Part shown: one piece after another, positions 33,460-46,323 of the stretch | How positions within the stretch are numbered: position 1 is the first letter of the stretch | How the letters are laid out: each line of letters starts with the position of its first letter | Source of the DNA: Euryodendron excelsum | Taxonomy: Eukaryota > Streptophyta > Magnoliopsida > Ericales > Pentaphylacaceae | Direction of reading: 5' to 3' | Assembly: GCA_033060915.1 (NCBI GenBank) | Contig: CM065378.1 | Coordinates: 50,292,001 to 50,356,000, forward strand | DNA length: 64,000 bases | The notes under the pieces: model-generated | The model's input: only the letters and a program-made list of their open reading frames with translations | Databases searched by the model: none | Told to the model about the DNA's origin: nothing | Program-made: the position numbers and the translations under genes

Positions 33460-34245
33460 TCAAGCCTCTAAAGGATCTTTATAACTATTTCGAATAAATA
33501 TCTCATGCACAAGACTATCAATCATACATATTGTCCCTCTCTCTTCTTCATCTAGTGGGTGTTTACTAATGTCAAAAATATTAAGCTCAACAGTTATATT
33601 TTTGAATGAAATATTTATTAAACAATTCCTATAATTAATTAGAGCATTGGAGCTAGCCAAGAAAGAACGCCCTAAAATAACAAGAATTTGTTCCTTAGAG
33701 TTTTGAACGGGTTGAGTATCTAGGACTATAAAGTCAACTGGAAAGTAGAATTTATCAACATGAATCAAGACAATGATACCTCTAGGAATTTTGACAGACC
33801 TATCGGCTAGCTACAGTGTTACTAGTGTGGACTTTAATTCTACAAGACCTAATTGTAAATAGACTGAATAAGGCAATAAATTCACACTCACTCCTAAATC
33901 TAGCAAAGCCTACTCAATATGATGATTCCCAATTGTATAATAAATTGTAGGACAACCTGGGCCTTTGTACCTTACAGGAACTTTAAATTGAATAATGGAG
34001 CTGACTTGTTCAACTAGAAATGCTTTCTTTAGGACGTTTGTCTTTCTTTTTATAGTAACAAAGTCTTTTAAAAATTTAGCATACGAGGGCACTTGTTGGA
34101 TAGCATCTAAAAATGGAATATTAATTTTTACTTGCTTAAACACTTCAAAAATATCACCATATTGTGCACATTTCGTAGGAGCTACTAATCGTTCAAGAAA
34201 TGGAGCTTTAGGGACAAACTTTTTAATAGATGGGTCAAACTCCAC
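33460..34245 (-). pseudogene. aspartic protease region and gag-pro linker
   Basis: 34245-33910 encodes the linker with VPSYAKFLKDFVTIKRK and FKVPVRYKGPGCPTIYYTIGNHHIE, ended by an in-frame stop. The protease active-site block follows as ALLDLGVSVNLLPYSVY (DLG at 33892-33900, in place of the usual D-S/T-G of retroelement proteases, as is common in this lineage). From 33768 the frame continues DKFYFPVDFIVLD...ILVILGRSFLASSNALI, where ILGR.FL is the conserved flap/C-terminal motif. Several stops interrupt the region. Confidence 0.75.
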
Positions 34246-34259
34246 TGGTTGTGGTGAAA

Positions 34260-35901
34260 GATATTCTTGATCTTTTACTTGTTTCCTTTGATTTTCATTT
34301 TTTTCAGTCTTTTCTAGATGATCTTCTTCATGTGTTTTTACTTAATTGTCAACTTGTTTTCCTGACTTAAGAGTGATAATAGATTGAACTTGATCTTGCT
34401 CTTTGGAAAAACTAGAATGGTCATTTACGACAAATTGTCCTTTTGGATTAGCTATAGGTTGACTAGGGAACTTTCTTTTTTCTCGTTCTACCATTTGACT
34501 AGCTAACTAGCCCACTTGATTTTCTAGTTTTGCAATTGCTTGAGTATTCATATTAATAGAATTTTTTATTTCAACTATAGATTGACCTGTAACTTGCATA
34601 AATGCCTTAAGAGAATCTTCTAAAAATGATTTTTGTTGTTGTAGTGCAAGGAACTAAAGATTTGATAGAAGTGAATTATTAGAATACTGTTGAACATGAT
34701 ATGATTGAGGAGGAGGGCAAAAACCAAGTGGTAATTGATTATAAGATTGCAAGGGTTGCCCACCTAAATTAAGATTATTTTGATTATTTCTCTATGAAAA
34801 ATTCGGATGGTTTCGCCAATTGGGATTGTATATATCTGTGAAAGAACTACCAAATTGCTTTTTGTAATTATTTAATGCATTTGCTTCCTCAGAATAGCAT
34901 TCAAAATATCCAATCATGGATGGACACAACTCTGTAGTATGCATAAGGCTTGCACATAACGAGCATATATCATTTTGAACTCTATTAGCTTACTCCTTTA
35001 TCCTATTCATAGCTAAAGCTTCTATCTTTCGTGTGAGACTGTCTAACTTCATTTCTATTTTAGAATTCTCTTTTACCTCATATAAACCTCTTTTCTGAGA
35101 TGAAGTGACTGACTTATCCCTATTAGACTTGAAATCCCACTGTTGGGAACTTTCAGATAATTTCTCGAGAAATTCATAGGCTTCATCATCTCTAAGACTT
35201 AGGAAGGCCCCATTATTCATGGATTCAATTATGTAACGGTGTGATTGTGTTAAACTATTATAAAAGTATTGCATGAGTCTCCATATCTCAAAACCATGAT
35301 GAGGATATTTCAACATTAAATCTTTAAATCTTTCCCAACTTTCATAAAATTTTTCATCTTCTTATTGAGAGAAATCAAATATCTCTTTTCTTAAGGCATT
35401 AGTCTTAGCCATTAGAAAAAATTTAGAAAGAAATTTCTTCACTAGAGACTCCCATGAAGTGATTGAGCTAGATGGTAAAGAATTTAACCATGCCTTTGTT
35501 TTACCCTCTAAAGAGAAAGGAAAAAGATGCAACTTCACAGACTCATTCGAAAAATTTTGGAACCTAAATGTAGCGCAGATTACAAGAAAATCTTGTATAT
35601 GCATGTAAGGATCCTCTCTCTTTAAACTATGAAATGTTGGAGAAAGTTGTATTATGTGAGGCTTTAACTCAAAATGTGTTGCATTAGTTGTAGGCAACAC
35701 TATACAAGAAGGAGGATTCGTGGTTATGGAAGAAAATAAGTCTCTAAAAGATTTGGATTCATTAACATTTTCGAAATTGTCCCCCATGTTTGATATATTT
35801 TTATTTGCTTTTATTTGATTTCTTAAACCTCCCCTAAATGTATTTTCGATCTTCGGATCAAATGGTGCTAACTCTAAATTTTTCAATCGACAACTAAACA
35901 T
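34260..35901 (-). pseudogene. gag, with CCHC zinc knuckle
   Basis: The frame opens at 35901. Retrotrans_gag motifs are PTTNATHFELKPHIIQLSP, EDPYMHIQDFL and FPFSLEGKTKAWLNSLPSSS followed by SKFFLMAKTNALRKEI. An in-frame TAA at 35362-35364 splits it; the same frame goes on through WERFKDLMLKYPHHG to 34990. Further on, a zinc knuckle C-x2-C-x4-H-x4-C is intact at about 34924-34965, followed by Asn/Gln-rich sequence with more stops. Gag forms the virus-like particle and binds the RNA. The start Met at 35901 is the first in the open frame but may not be the original one. Confidence 0.85.
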
Positions 35902-36327
35902 ACACCAACTAAATAACTCAAAGTAAATAAGAAAAGTTTTATCTGCAATTTAAGATATGGATTTGAACTAAAATGGCCTAAACCCGATCTAACTAGAATA
36001 TTTAGAAGATGCAAATAAACTAAATAGATGAAAGGAGAGATGAATTATCAAGATTTAAGGAAAAATCTCAATTTTTTTTTATTTTCTATGCAGTAGTCAG
36101 TATTTTAACTATATCTTGCTCTTCTAAAATCCAATTGAGGTGATTCAAGCGGCATTAGAAAGATAACTAAATGAGCTACAATTCCTCCAGAAATAGAAAT
36201 TTTCATATTCAGATGTTGACTAGCTGAAAAACAGCTCACAATTAGAGCCTAAAAATCTGAAATATTTACTATGCAAATATTTTTTTAATTTTTTTTTTAA
36301 GAAACTAACTAAACTAGTAGAAGGATT

Positions 36328-36350
36328 TGGTATAGGGGCCAAAAACTTGA
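36328..36350 (-). other. degenerate primer-binding site
   Basis: Downstream of the 5' LTR the minus strand reads TCAAGTTTTTGGCCCCTAT. The first part matches the 'TTTTTGGCGCC' start of the usual Athila/Tat site, and the rest is changed. Confidence 0.5.
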
Positions 36351-37620
36351 TGTGATAATTTTAATACTTGCAAGCACATGAATCATATTGAAGTATAAGA
36401 CAGTGAGTGCGAGGTCAATCCCACAGGGACTTTTGAAAGTTAAGAAAATAAATTAGAATAAATCTAGTTCACCCTAACCTAGTTAAGAAATCTTAAGTTT
36501 GTTTAACTAATCTAGCAATAAGAAAAAATAACTAAATACTAAATAAACAAGTAAACAATTAATCTAGACATTGATAATGAAGAGATGAGAGAAATCAAAT
36601 TAAGATGACTAAGGTTTTAGAATCCACACACATGCGCTATAATAACTTTTCACGTAATTCAAATTATTTTCTTAATTCACTTCACAATAATGTCGTAATC
36701 AAACTTGTTATTATAGAAAATATAAAATTAAAATCACTTTAATAAATAAACTAATATATACTCTTCCTAACCTTAATGTTCAAGATCAAAAATTCATATG
36801 TATCCATTCAAAAAAAAATCACATAAGAAATCCAATACTTGAAATTATACCAATAAATAACAAGGCTAAATAATTAATCCAACAATCCCAAATCATGAAC
36901 TAATATCATATCTAGAATTATTGACTTTAATTATATATAGGCAAAAGTATTAAACAATCGAAGCACACAGGGAAAATATATATGATTCATCTTCAACCTT
37001 AATATGAAAACTTAACCACTCATGGTTTTAACATCCATTGAAAGTTAGAAAAATAAAACATAAAACCTGGACACGTAAAAATAATAAGGCTTCAAAGCTT
37101 TTTGTTCCAAATCTTTGTCTTCTTCTTCTCTTTCTTTGCACTACTTTTCTTCTTTAGCTTTTTCTACTCTTCTCTCCCGTCCGGCTGCTACATCATCCAC
37201 CTGATGATATATGATAGGAATTGTTTATTCCTTCACTTGGCCGGACACACCTTGTCCGTGCGGCTAGGTAGGGTTTTATTTTTTATTTCTTTTTCTTCCC
37301 TTTCTTTTTGCTTCCTTATTAGCCGACCACCAAATATATGTACATATATATTATGTCTCTTCATATATATATATATATATATATCTTTCTCTTCTTTGCA
37401 TGGCTTCCTTTATTTGTTGATAGACCTCCTTTTTAGTCTCTTTGCTTCAATAGAATTGTCAAAAGATTTGATTCTTTATGCACTTGTTTCGTATTTTGGT
37501 TGGGATTCTTCCTTTTTACTTTAATATCCTAATCTGCAATAAAAGCAACAATATAAATAAATAAAAACAACTAAATAATATAATTAAAGAGTGAAAATAT
37601 ATAAATTACGTGACTTATCA
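36351..37620 (-). repeat. 5' LTR of the Athila-type element
   Basis: Same boundaries as the 3' LTR (TGATAAGTCA start at 37620, TTATCACA end at 36351) and about 1.27 kb. The difference in length comes from small deletions. The 37102-37524 frame is an LTR artefact. Confidence 0.9.
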
Positions 37621-38048
37621 ATGGTCTCTCTTGAGTGATAACCGGTATCACCCTTTGGCAAGGTAACAGGTAACTGCCTTCCTCAGTTGAGAAGACCTTG
37701 AAAGCTATTAAGACGTGCAGGGAAACCTAATTTTTTGTTGAACCATTGAACTTTTTTCAAATGATAGAAGACATGATCAATCAATGTAGGGCAAATATAG
37801 ATTCATGAATATCAAGTTGCAACCTAGCTTGAAAAGATCAATATCAAATATGGATAAAATCACACAAAATGAGCACAATTAGTAGTGAGATGATCAAAAC
37901 CATATCGGTGACAATGTAGTGGTGTAAGTTTGAACCTCACTGAGACTGATGAGAATATGGACCATGGGCATGATATAGGATAGCGTACCATGTTTAATAG
38001 CTCATAGATTAACACATCTTGAAGTCAAACCTGTCTCATCACATGCTC

Positions 38049-38106
<58 letters not shown>

Positions 38107-39089
38107 AAATTCTGACCCTATCTCTCCATTGATGAAAATACTGAAGTGTAAAGACATGGCGGCTTTCACACACATAAGTAGGTAGTCTTCTCCTCTTGTC
38201 ACATAACAATGGTAGCTGCACTCACACTCACAGGTAGTGCTTTCCATAAGTGATAGTGGAAGGAATCGACAAAAGGTCAATCTAGGTATGCAATAATCCA
38301 CAAATTATTAACAATGATGGAACCAGCTAAAATAGATCATAAAGGCGGATTCCGGATTCTAAGAAGTTTCGAGAAGTGTGCATTAAGATGAACACAGATC
38401 ACCAATATGGTAAAGATCATCAAAACCATTGACTCATGTTTATGCAAGTGATCATACACATAAGATTCAATCTCAAACAAGTATGCACAACAATCTGTTA
38501 ATAATTGAATTTTTGCCCCAGTGATTGTGCAAATGGAGGACAGAGACAATTGAAAAACCCCACTTTTTTCTGGTTTTTTTAATTTTTCTGAAAAATTTTT
38601 TGTTCAAAGATTCAATCATCTCAAGCTTATCAAGTATGCTTCTTCCTTTTGAGAGTGTAGCTATTTGTTGCCTTTCCAGGATATCCTCCAGGGGTCACTT
38701 GAATTTTGACGAGCTATATGATCTTCATCTCTCACCCCTCTGTATTTCCCCTTTCTCTACACTTTCCTATTGTATCTTTCCCCTCTTTTCAGAGTTAGAG
38801 ATTGTTTCTGTTGAATGTGGTGTTTGTGCTATCATTTCCTTCGAGTCGACAGCATCACATATAGGGAGAAAGTCACTAAAAGTAGTTATAATCTAGAAAA
38901 GTATGAAACAAAAGGGATAAATCAGAAATCAGTACTCATTCCACTTAGATCTATTTATATGACATGAAAACTCTTGATTCAAAGCAAAAATGTCAGGCAA
39001 AACAAAACAAGGTATAGAATAATAAAGGATAAGAAGAAAATGGACGAATCTAGGAAACATCCATTTTCATTGTACTTTAGAAAAACCCT
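37621..39089 (-). other. Ogre-type internal region between gag and the nested element
   Basis: This is where protease and reverse transcriptase would be expected in an autonomous Ogre element. I see neither; frames are short and without motifs. An (ATT)n microsatellite is at 38050-38103. The first ~180 bases downstream of gag still read ...PTPAPNVMTNPLLDH, the normal gag C-terminus, and then similarity ends. Confidence 0.45.
38050..38103. repeat. (ATT)n microsatellite
   Basis: About 18 uninterrupted ATT/TTA trinucleotides. Confidence 0.95.
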
Positions 39090-40560
39090 TCAGGCAGGTT
39101 TTAGAATCACACCAACTTCTTCTATGCTCCACTCGCGTGGTCCAACAGGGGGTTTGTCATGACATTTGGAGCAGGAGTGGGGTTCACCTCCTAGGTGCCA
39201 ATGACCTTGGCATTGATCAAGTCCTGTATCTTACATTTCAAAGAGAAACAACTTTTTGAATCATGCCCTTGCATTCTAAAGTGGTATTCACAAGTGAGAG
39301 CTGAGTTGAAGGTAAGGGGCAGTGGACTTGGCAAGGGCCGAGCAGGTATAGGATTCAGGTGTTTAGCCTTCAGGAGATCATAACAAGCCTCTATCTGAGT
39401 GCAATCTAGGTTAATAAAGGTGAAAGGTTGTCAGTTTTGCCTATTTAGATTGAAATATGGTCGGACTATAATTGGCCTAGAGGCAGGTGCTTGAATAGCC
39501 ACAATAGGTATGTTGACAGGCAGTCGAGACTAGTATTGTAGGTGATATTGTGGTGGTTAAGTAGGTAAGATGGCAAACACTTCTCCATTCTTTCAACCTA
39601 TTCCCCGTGCTGTGGGCACCTTCTTTGTTGTGCTTGTAGAAATTTCTTCAGTTTTGGCATAAAGGTTAGCGATCCTCCCAGTTATTAGACCATTCTCTGT
39701 CATTCCCCTTGTATGATCAACTTTGAGAAGCTCTTCCCTATGCTTGTGCAGAGTTTTTCATAATATAATCCTCGAAAGGTTTGTATGAACAGCTGTACAT
39801 ACTATTTCTCTTCTAGTGGGGGATTGACTTATGATATAGACTCCCTCCATCTTAGGGCGTATGTCTTAAAACTTTTCTTTTCTCTCTTGGTCATTAGCGT
39901 GTGAGCCCAATGATCGATGGTCAGATCAATGTTGTGTTGGTACTGGGTTTTAAATGCTAGGACCAGTTCCCCTCAAGTTGTAATCTTCCTTAAGTCAAAG
40001 TGTACAAACCATTGGAGAGCCGACCCTATTAGGCTGTGCTGAAACAACTATATAAGGAGTTTTGGGTCATTTCAATGACCACTGAGTGCCCCAGCATAGA
40101 GATGCAGGTGGGTATGGGGTCACCAATGCTATTATATTTCTGAAAGTCGTGCAGTTTAAACTTGGTCGGTCATGGGTGATCCAGGAAGAGGCAGAGTTTG
40201 TCATACGAAGTCAGACCAAAGGTATCATGCCCATAGAGGTTACGCAATGACTCCTCTAACCATTGTATTTTCAAACTAAGTGGGTCTAAGGAAGTCTTCT
40301 TCTCGATGGGTAATAGTAGTGTGGTTTCTTCTTCTTCTTCTTCAACATTCACCACCCTGGGGTTTTCTTTATTCTTTCCAGTGCTATCGAAGCTGATCAC
40401 GACCCTAGGTGGGGCAGTCTCTATTTCTAAGGAAGGAGCTAAGGTAGGATCTTTGGAGGCCATGGACTGTTTCAATTTAAACATCTCGCCGATCTGAGCC
40501 CTCATCTCATTAACCTCCTTTTAGGACACCGTGTTGCTGGGTACAACTTCATCAGAGTGA
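39090..40560 (-). pseudogene. gag of the Ogre/Tat-type element
   Basis: From 40505 an open frame of 111 codons includes an acidic run (NVEEEEEETT) and LEESLRNLYGHDTFGL. With frame changes it continues as KFKLHDFQKYNSIGDPI, HLHLYAGALSGH, LIGSALQWFVHFDL, TTWGELVLAFKTQYQHNIDL and KKSFKTYALRWRES. The C-terminal zinc-binding motif C-x2-H-x5-H-x4-C is at 39248-39292, followed by LKCKIQDLINAKVIGT, a stop, and PAPNVMTNPLLDH. This order is characteristic of Ogre/Tat gag. At least eight stops or frame shifts make it non-functional. No other gene of the element was found. Confidence 0.75.
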
Positions 40561-41632
40561 GTTAATATTTGAGAGGCTCTCTGTCAGGTGATGAGCGATG
40601 CTTTAGCCTTTTTAGGAGCAATGATGTCTTTCTTAGTACTTTTCAATTTCTTGTAGAAAGGAAAAAGTTGCAAGTTAATCACTTGTTTCTTTAAGAGTTT
40701 TATGCTATGCATGTCATAGTGATGCCCCTGCTCTGAGAGTGGTCACTGGCTCACTTTTGGAGATGGTGGTTGCTCATGTATGCAATATCGTACATGTGCC
40801 TGTAATCATTCATTCATACATACATCCATTCATTCACAAGAAGTATAAATGACAGTTTTATTGAAGTGAGTTCATGTTATACATGGAATTTCAAAAGTAC
40901 ATTGAATGAGGAGGGGAAGCATTTTCCTTAGGACTTTTGCCTATCTACTTTTATATTTGAAATTATAAACTACTCTTGAATCTTCGAATGCACCTTCTCT
41001 AATAGAGGTCGGTGAGGGACCTTGCTTCCGGATTGCCCCTTGTTTTCTTGGTAACCCTATTTATATGAGCGGAGAGGGATTAGGTCCCCTTTTTATAAGA
41101 TGATCTCGATACATACCATGAGTCCTTAGGGTCACTTGGTACCCTTAGGATTTTAGGTAGGCTTTAAATGAGTGAAATTGGCTTTAGGCCACTCTCTGGG
41201 GGTTTCTCATATGCATGAAATACAGTGACTTAAGTTACTTTGGAACTCTTATCTTGAGATGAGCATGGATGCATGAGCAGTATAATAGCAGTGAATGAGT
41301 GAATAACAATAATAGAAAATGTACGGGCAATATAACAACAAGAATTAAGCAATTAAACTGGACAAAAAGTAAGGAAGAGCAAAGCGGTCGCCCTTTCCTC
41401 CCTTGTTTTGAATTGACGCATGTGTCATAAATTATACAAAGGTTCAGCTATGCATCAAACCTCTGGCGTCCACCCACCAAAAGGGTAAACCCCAAAGGGT
41501 TGCTAGTTCGAGTGGGGGAACTATCAAGAGGCCGTCAAACTAGAAACCAACAGGCAAGTGCATGTGGCGTTTTCAAAAAGTGGAGGAAAGAATCCGACAA
41601 CACACATTCATTATGTTCATTCATTATATGCA
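40561..41632 (-). other. 5' leader of the Ogre-type element
   Basis: A non-coding stretch between the truncated 5' LTR and gag. It has no recognised motif and no primer-binding site, because the LTR end next to it is missing. Small tandem 'cattcattcatacatacat' units occur at 40810-40835. Confidence 0.4.
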
Positions 41633-43636
41633 TGGCAGTTTTCGAAAATATGGTTGTTTGGCAACCTCTGAAAATGTTTAAAGCCCTTTTGAAAAATGAC
41701 TCCAGTTTTGGTCTTTGAAATAGAAATCTATGGTCCAACGGTTGATTACGTATAAGGAAGATATCCTAAAATCATCACCCTACCCCACCCTTGTAGTACC
41801 TACATGTCTATTCACCCTATATTCACTCACTTAAATCTCCGATTCCTAAATGTCCGTTTACGTCCACTTAAAAAGAATTTGGTCATCACTTTTGGGATGA
41901 ATGATGCATGATGCAAATTTAAGAAACTAAACATAGAAGTTCAAAAAAAGGATTTGATTTGGAAATAGAAGTTGTGACCGCACCTAAAAAGATTGCCTAC
42001 ATATTTCATTTGGCTAGAATCAGGTCAGTTGTAGTTCGCACTCAGGGTTAACTTGAAAATAGGCATATTGGGGCCTTCAAAAGGTTTTGAAACTCACTGG
42101 GGTCTTGTTTTGAAAAAGAGAATTTGAGAGTTTTTGAAAGCACCTTTGAAATAGGACCTTAGAGAGTTTTGTGGTGAGATTTTTACTTATAAGAGCTATC
42201 ATGAACTTGTCTAGAAAAGGTTTTGGAAATAGCTTTTGAATACCTTAATAAAGGTAGGTCAATGTTTCATTGCCTTTAAGAGATTAGGTAATTGAGAACT
42301 AAGCTCCTTTAAGGCTATGATTTTTGGAAAGCATTTTTAGAAAAAGGGCTTGACACTTCCTTTAGGATCTTGGACTTTAGGGTTATGGAACCGTTGTTTG
42401 CATATCTCACTTTACCTTGAATAACCCTAACCATAAGAAGACTTAGGATCTCCTCGAGAGTTTGATGTTTGAAAATAGTTTTTGGAAAGTGGTTTTGCAA
42501 AACATTTAAGGTTTGGAACCCTAACATGAACCTTGTGGGTTTCGCTTGATGTATGACTTTCCTTGGGCAAACATAACCATGAAGAGGTTGGGATCATCTG
42601 AAGGTTATGAGTTTTGGAAAAGATTTTGAAAACAGTTTTCAAAAATAGTAAGTGTCTAGCCATTTTGAATTGAGACAAGTTTAAAAAAGCTTTTGAAAAC
42701 CTCTTTAAGTGGAGTATATCAGTATTTTGAAAGACTTTTGGATTAGGGTTTTTGGAAACTCGAATGAGTGAGCGGTTTTTGAAAACATATTTTGAAAATC
42801 AATTGAGTTCAAAGGATGTTTTGAAAAGAGGTTTAGAGTTGGAGTTTTGAAGCCATCTAACCTTGGTTGGGCAAACTAAGGTTAAGGCAACCTAAAGTTA
42901 GGTTAACCTAGGATTGGACCAACTAAGGTTAAGTTGATCTGGGGTTAAACCACCTAGAGTTTGGTTTACCTAATGCTTTGTTGACCTAGGGGGTTTAGGC
43001 AAACTAGGGTTTGGTTGACCTAGGGTTTGGTAACCTAAGATTGACTAACTAAGGTTAGGTAACCTACGGTTTTAGAAGGTGGTTTTGGAATATGGTTTAA
43101 GGTTAGGGTTTGACCCCTAATGGTTTAGAGATAGTTTAGGAAGGTGATTTTTTATGCATGCAGTTAAAAAAGAATTTTGAAAAATCTAAAATTTTATGTG
43201 AGAAAAGGAAAGGTATGATTTGAAATTAAAAAAAGGAAAGATTGGATTTGAGATTTAAAAACTAAAGATTTGATTTTGTTTCTAAAATGGAAAGATTTGA
43301 TTTGTTTTCGAAAATAGAAAATTTGATTTGTTTCCAAATAATAAAATATTTGATTTGTTTTCAAAATGAAAATATTTGATTTGATTTGAAATTGAAAATG
43401 GTAGGATTGGATTCCAAAATCTATGATTTTATGTGCAAATCTTTCATAGTTTTATGTGAATCTTTGGTTTGAAAGCCTATAATTTTATGCGACACTTTTT
43501 GAAAAATAAGTCAAGAGAGTTATGCACATTTTGAAAACATGATGCAACAAGGATTATGAAAAGCAATTTTGACGCAATGAATGCAATAATATAAGAATGA
43601 AGGTTAAGGGACAAAGTTAGAGTTTCGTAAAACATG

Positions 43637-45207
43637 TGTTGGCCCAAAGATGCAACCCAAGAGAGGGGTGAATTAGGTTTTTCAAAATAAATCACAAAGT
43701 AATGCAATCAAAATCAAGTTAAGCAATGGAACAGTGAATCAAGGTGTGTAAACTAATAATGCAATAGCAACCAAGAAATAGAAAGCAAGCAAAAAACAGA
43801 GCACAAGAATAACACTAAGATTCACTGAGATTCAGCCATAACGTGTGACCTACATCCTCACCCTCAAGTCCCCCTTGAAAGCCTTCCACTATGTAAAAAT
43901 AGATTACATAGTAGGTGCTAGTTTTTTCAAGTGCCCAGCTCACTTTTTACAAGAGCTCTTCCTAAGCTCCAATCCATCTAACTAATTTTTTCCAAACTTT
44001 ACTCAAACTTATAAGTGCTTCCCCAAGGACACTCAGCCTTACAAACCCTTATGAATGAGGTGAATAAGGATTACACAAAGTATAACTCTCATAAAGAGTA
44101 GTTATGGAAGTGGAAGATCAGTAAATGCCCCAAATTTTCAGTAAAGAGAATGTTTCTGATAGGGTACAGGAATTTTAGCTCTCAATCACATGTACAGTAC
44201 TTGAATATCTTGTATTCTTATAGACGTAGGAGGTGGTTGGAGAAGTATTTAATGCAAGATCAGTCAAGCATAATGTTTAAAAAAATAGCCATTATAGGCA
44301 ATGTGTCGACATTTTTTCTACATGTGTCAACCCTTTTTGTTTTGTCTTCAGCTTCTCAGCAATCTGCCTCAATGTGTCGACCCATTTAGGGAATGTATTG
44401 ACCCTTTTTTCTCAAAGACTTTAACTTTACAAGACTTCTTTAATTCTTTACAGAACTCTGCAAGCTCTTCAAGGATCATCAACTTAGGACTTCTAATGCT
44501 TGAGACATCTTCTCCAAGGCATGCAAATATTCAAGAAAACTTTCAATCACCATGACTTTAAACATTCTTCCAAATTTTCATTCAAATACTTAGGAAAGTT
44601 TCCAAGACTTGTGAACACCTTCACCTGATCTTTGTCTTCTTGGAACACCTTCAATCTCTTCGAGATGGAATCATTTCAATTTGATTACTTGCAGAGTTCT
44701 TCGATTAGCATCACTTCTTCCATTGATCCAAGACTTCACCAAATCTTTATGAAAACTTCCAAGTCTTGAAATCTCTTCTCTTCAACTGATGCCGATCTCA
44801 TCACACTTGATGTTGATTTACTTTTTATTGATGCCGATCTCTTTTTCATTTTTGTCAATCTTTATCACAATTGATGCTGATCTTCTTTTCATTTATGCCG
44901 ATCTCCTTTTAATTTATGTCGATCTTCTTTTCAAGTCCACCTCTTCAAATCTAAGTGATTATCAGTCATAATATTGTTGAGAGGTCTTCAATGAATGTGT
45001 CAACCCATTTTGCTCAATGCTCATCAATCTTCAATTCTTCTTGACAGGCTTCTCATCATACAAGTTCTTTAATATTTTCTAATGAGTTAAGCTTCGAGTC
45101 AAATCTAATTGAGATTAGATATGAAATGTAATCTGCACACTAAATAGGGTCATTAGATTACCAACACAATGTTTTGTGATCATCAAAGTCAAGGCATGGA
45201 GTCAACA
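43637..45207 (-). mobile_element. SIRE/Maximus-like copia solo LTR with perfect target duplication
   Basis: A 1571-bp unit starting (minus) TGTTGACTCCATGCC at 45207 and ending at 43637 (plus strand start TGTTGGCCC), flanked by ACATG on both sides (43632-43636 and 45208-45212). The homologous uninterrupted site is 24231-24245 in the other LTR (cgacatggatttcc). The 'ccaagagaggggtgaatt' (43669) and 'gttttgtgatcatcaaag' (45171) phrases are typical of SIRE-type LTRs. A related truncated copy is at 12139-13085. No internal genes remain. Confidence 0.85.
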
Positions 45208-45949
45208 ACATGGACTTCTAGGGCATCAAGACAACGACTCTTGGACTAATTTTTGGAAAAACCTTTGAACATGAAATTTAATGATGTTTAAAATAAATAG
45301 GTTTTGAAAAAGGTGTTTTAGGGCTCAAAACCCTATTGTGGACTTTGAAAGTCTTATTGAATATGCCACTTCTCTTGAAAAAATTCTAACCATGACAATG
45401 TTAAAATCACCCCAAGATTGTGAGTTTAAAAATAAGTTAAGGTTTTGAAACCCTAATATGGACCTTGGTGGCCACTTTGAATATATCACTTTCATAAGGA
45501 AACCCTAACCACAAAGAGGTTAGTATCATCCTAGGATTGTGAGTTTAAAAGCAAAGCAATTGTAACCAATGCATGAACATGACAATTATAACAATGTAAA
45601 GGGCCGTGAACATACAAGGTCTAAGGTTTCACCACATAATCAAGAGGGCTCAAGACCACACCATCATAAGGTAAACTATAGGAAGGTCCCCAGTCGGTGA
45701 CCTCCCCAAGGCCCTCTCTAGGCATGGACCCAAGTTCCTCTTATTTCAAGAAAACAAGAAGAGGAGGTAGAAGATTGGGATTAAGATAGAGAATACTCCA
45801 AGTGGACTAAGAGGGAGAAGAGAAGGAGTGAAAAATTACAATATATAAGTAGCAACCCTACCTTGTCACCTTCTTGGAGCTTCGATAGAGGCTTGACTTG
45901 AACTTGGGAGGCCTTCAAGAGTTTTGAAAAGGTTGGAGTTGGCCTTCAA

Positions 45950-46155
45950 GCCCGTTTGATATGGCTTTTTGTCAAGCTTTTTTTAAGCTTACAAGCAAAA
46001 AGCTAAGTTTTTCTAGTTTTTTTACTTTTCTGGCTTTACTTTAGATAAATATAAGCAAAAAAGTAAAAACAGAAAACCAAAAAAACCAAAAAAATTTAAA
46101 TTTTTTGTTTATAAGCTTAAGAAAAGACTAGGCGAAAAGCTAGTACCAAACGGGC
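45950..46155. mobile_element. MITE with GCCCGTTTG terminal inverted repeats
   Basis: 206 bp, AT-rich, ends GCCCGTTTG...CAAACGGGC; the inverted similarity extends about 45 bp inwards with mismatches. The host sequence 'ggccttcaa|tggtgcttgg' is uninterrupted in the other LTR (24935-24955) and at 12121-12138. Here it is split, with CTTCAA to the left and CCTCAA to the right, consistent with a short target duplication. The ends fit PIF/Harbinger- or hAT-type MITEs; which one cannot be settled. Confidence 0.75.
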
Positions 46156-46314
46156 CCTCAATAGTGCTTGGAGGCTAGGGTTTGAGGTGTATAGGCTTAC
46201 GAGACTAGAAACCTTGAAAGGAGTAAGGTTTAGGGAGTATTTGGGAGGCTACAGAGAATTTGGTAGAGCTTTGTTGCGATTTTTTAGACCTCGAATACGC
46301 TGGAGGGTGCACTG

Positions 46315-46323
46315 TATTTATAG
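46315..46323 (-). promoter_or_regulatory. TATA box of the Ogre-type 5' LTR
   Basis: The minus strand reads CTATAAATA in the same context as 25096-25104. Confidence 0.55.

Larger units (their letters stand above)
27728..37620 (-). mobile_element. Athila-type Ty3/gypsy retrotransposon, complete but inactive
   Basis: A 9.9-kb element with two LTRs (5' 36351-37620, 3' 27728-29036) framing gag, protease, reverse transcriptase, RNase H and integrase in that order on the minus strand. A polypurine tract precedes the 3' LTR. Gag and integrase are of the Athila/Tat (non-chromovirus) type: FPFSLEGKTKAWLNSLP in gag, no chromodomain, and an ELEHRTYWAIKQLNFDL tail after integrase. Every domain carries stops or frameshifts. 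It sits inside the Ogre-type element. The flanks (GATGA left, ATGGT right) do not form a convincing target duplication. Confidence 0.85.
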
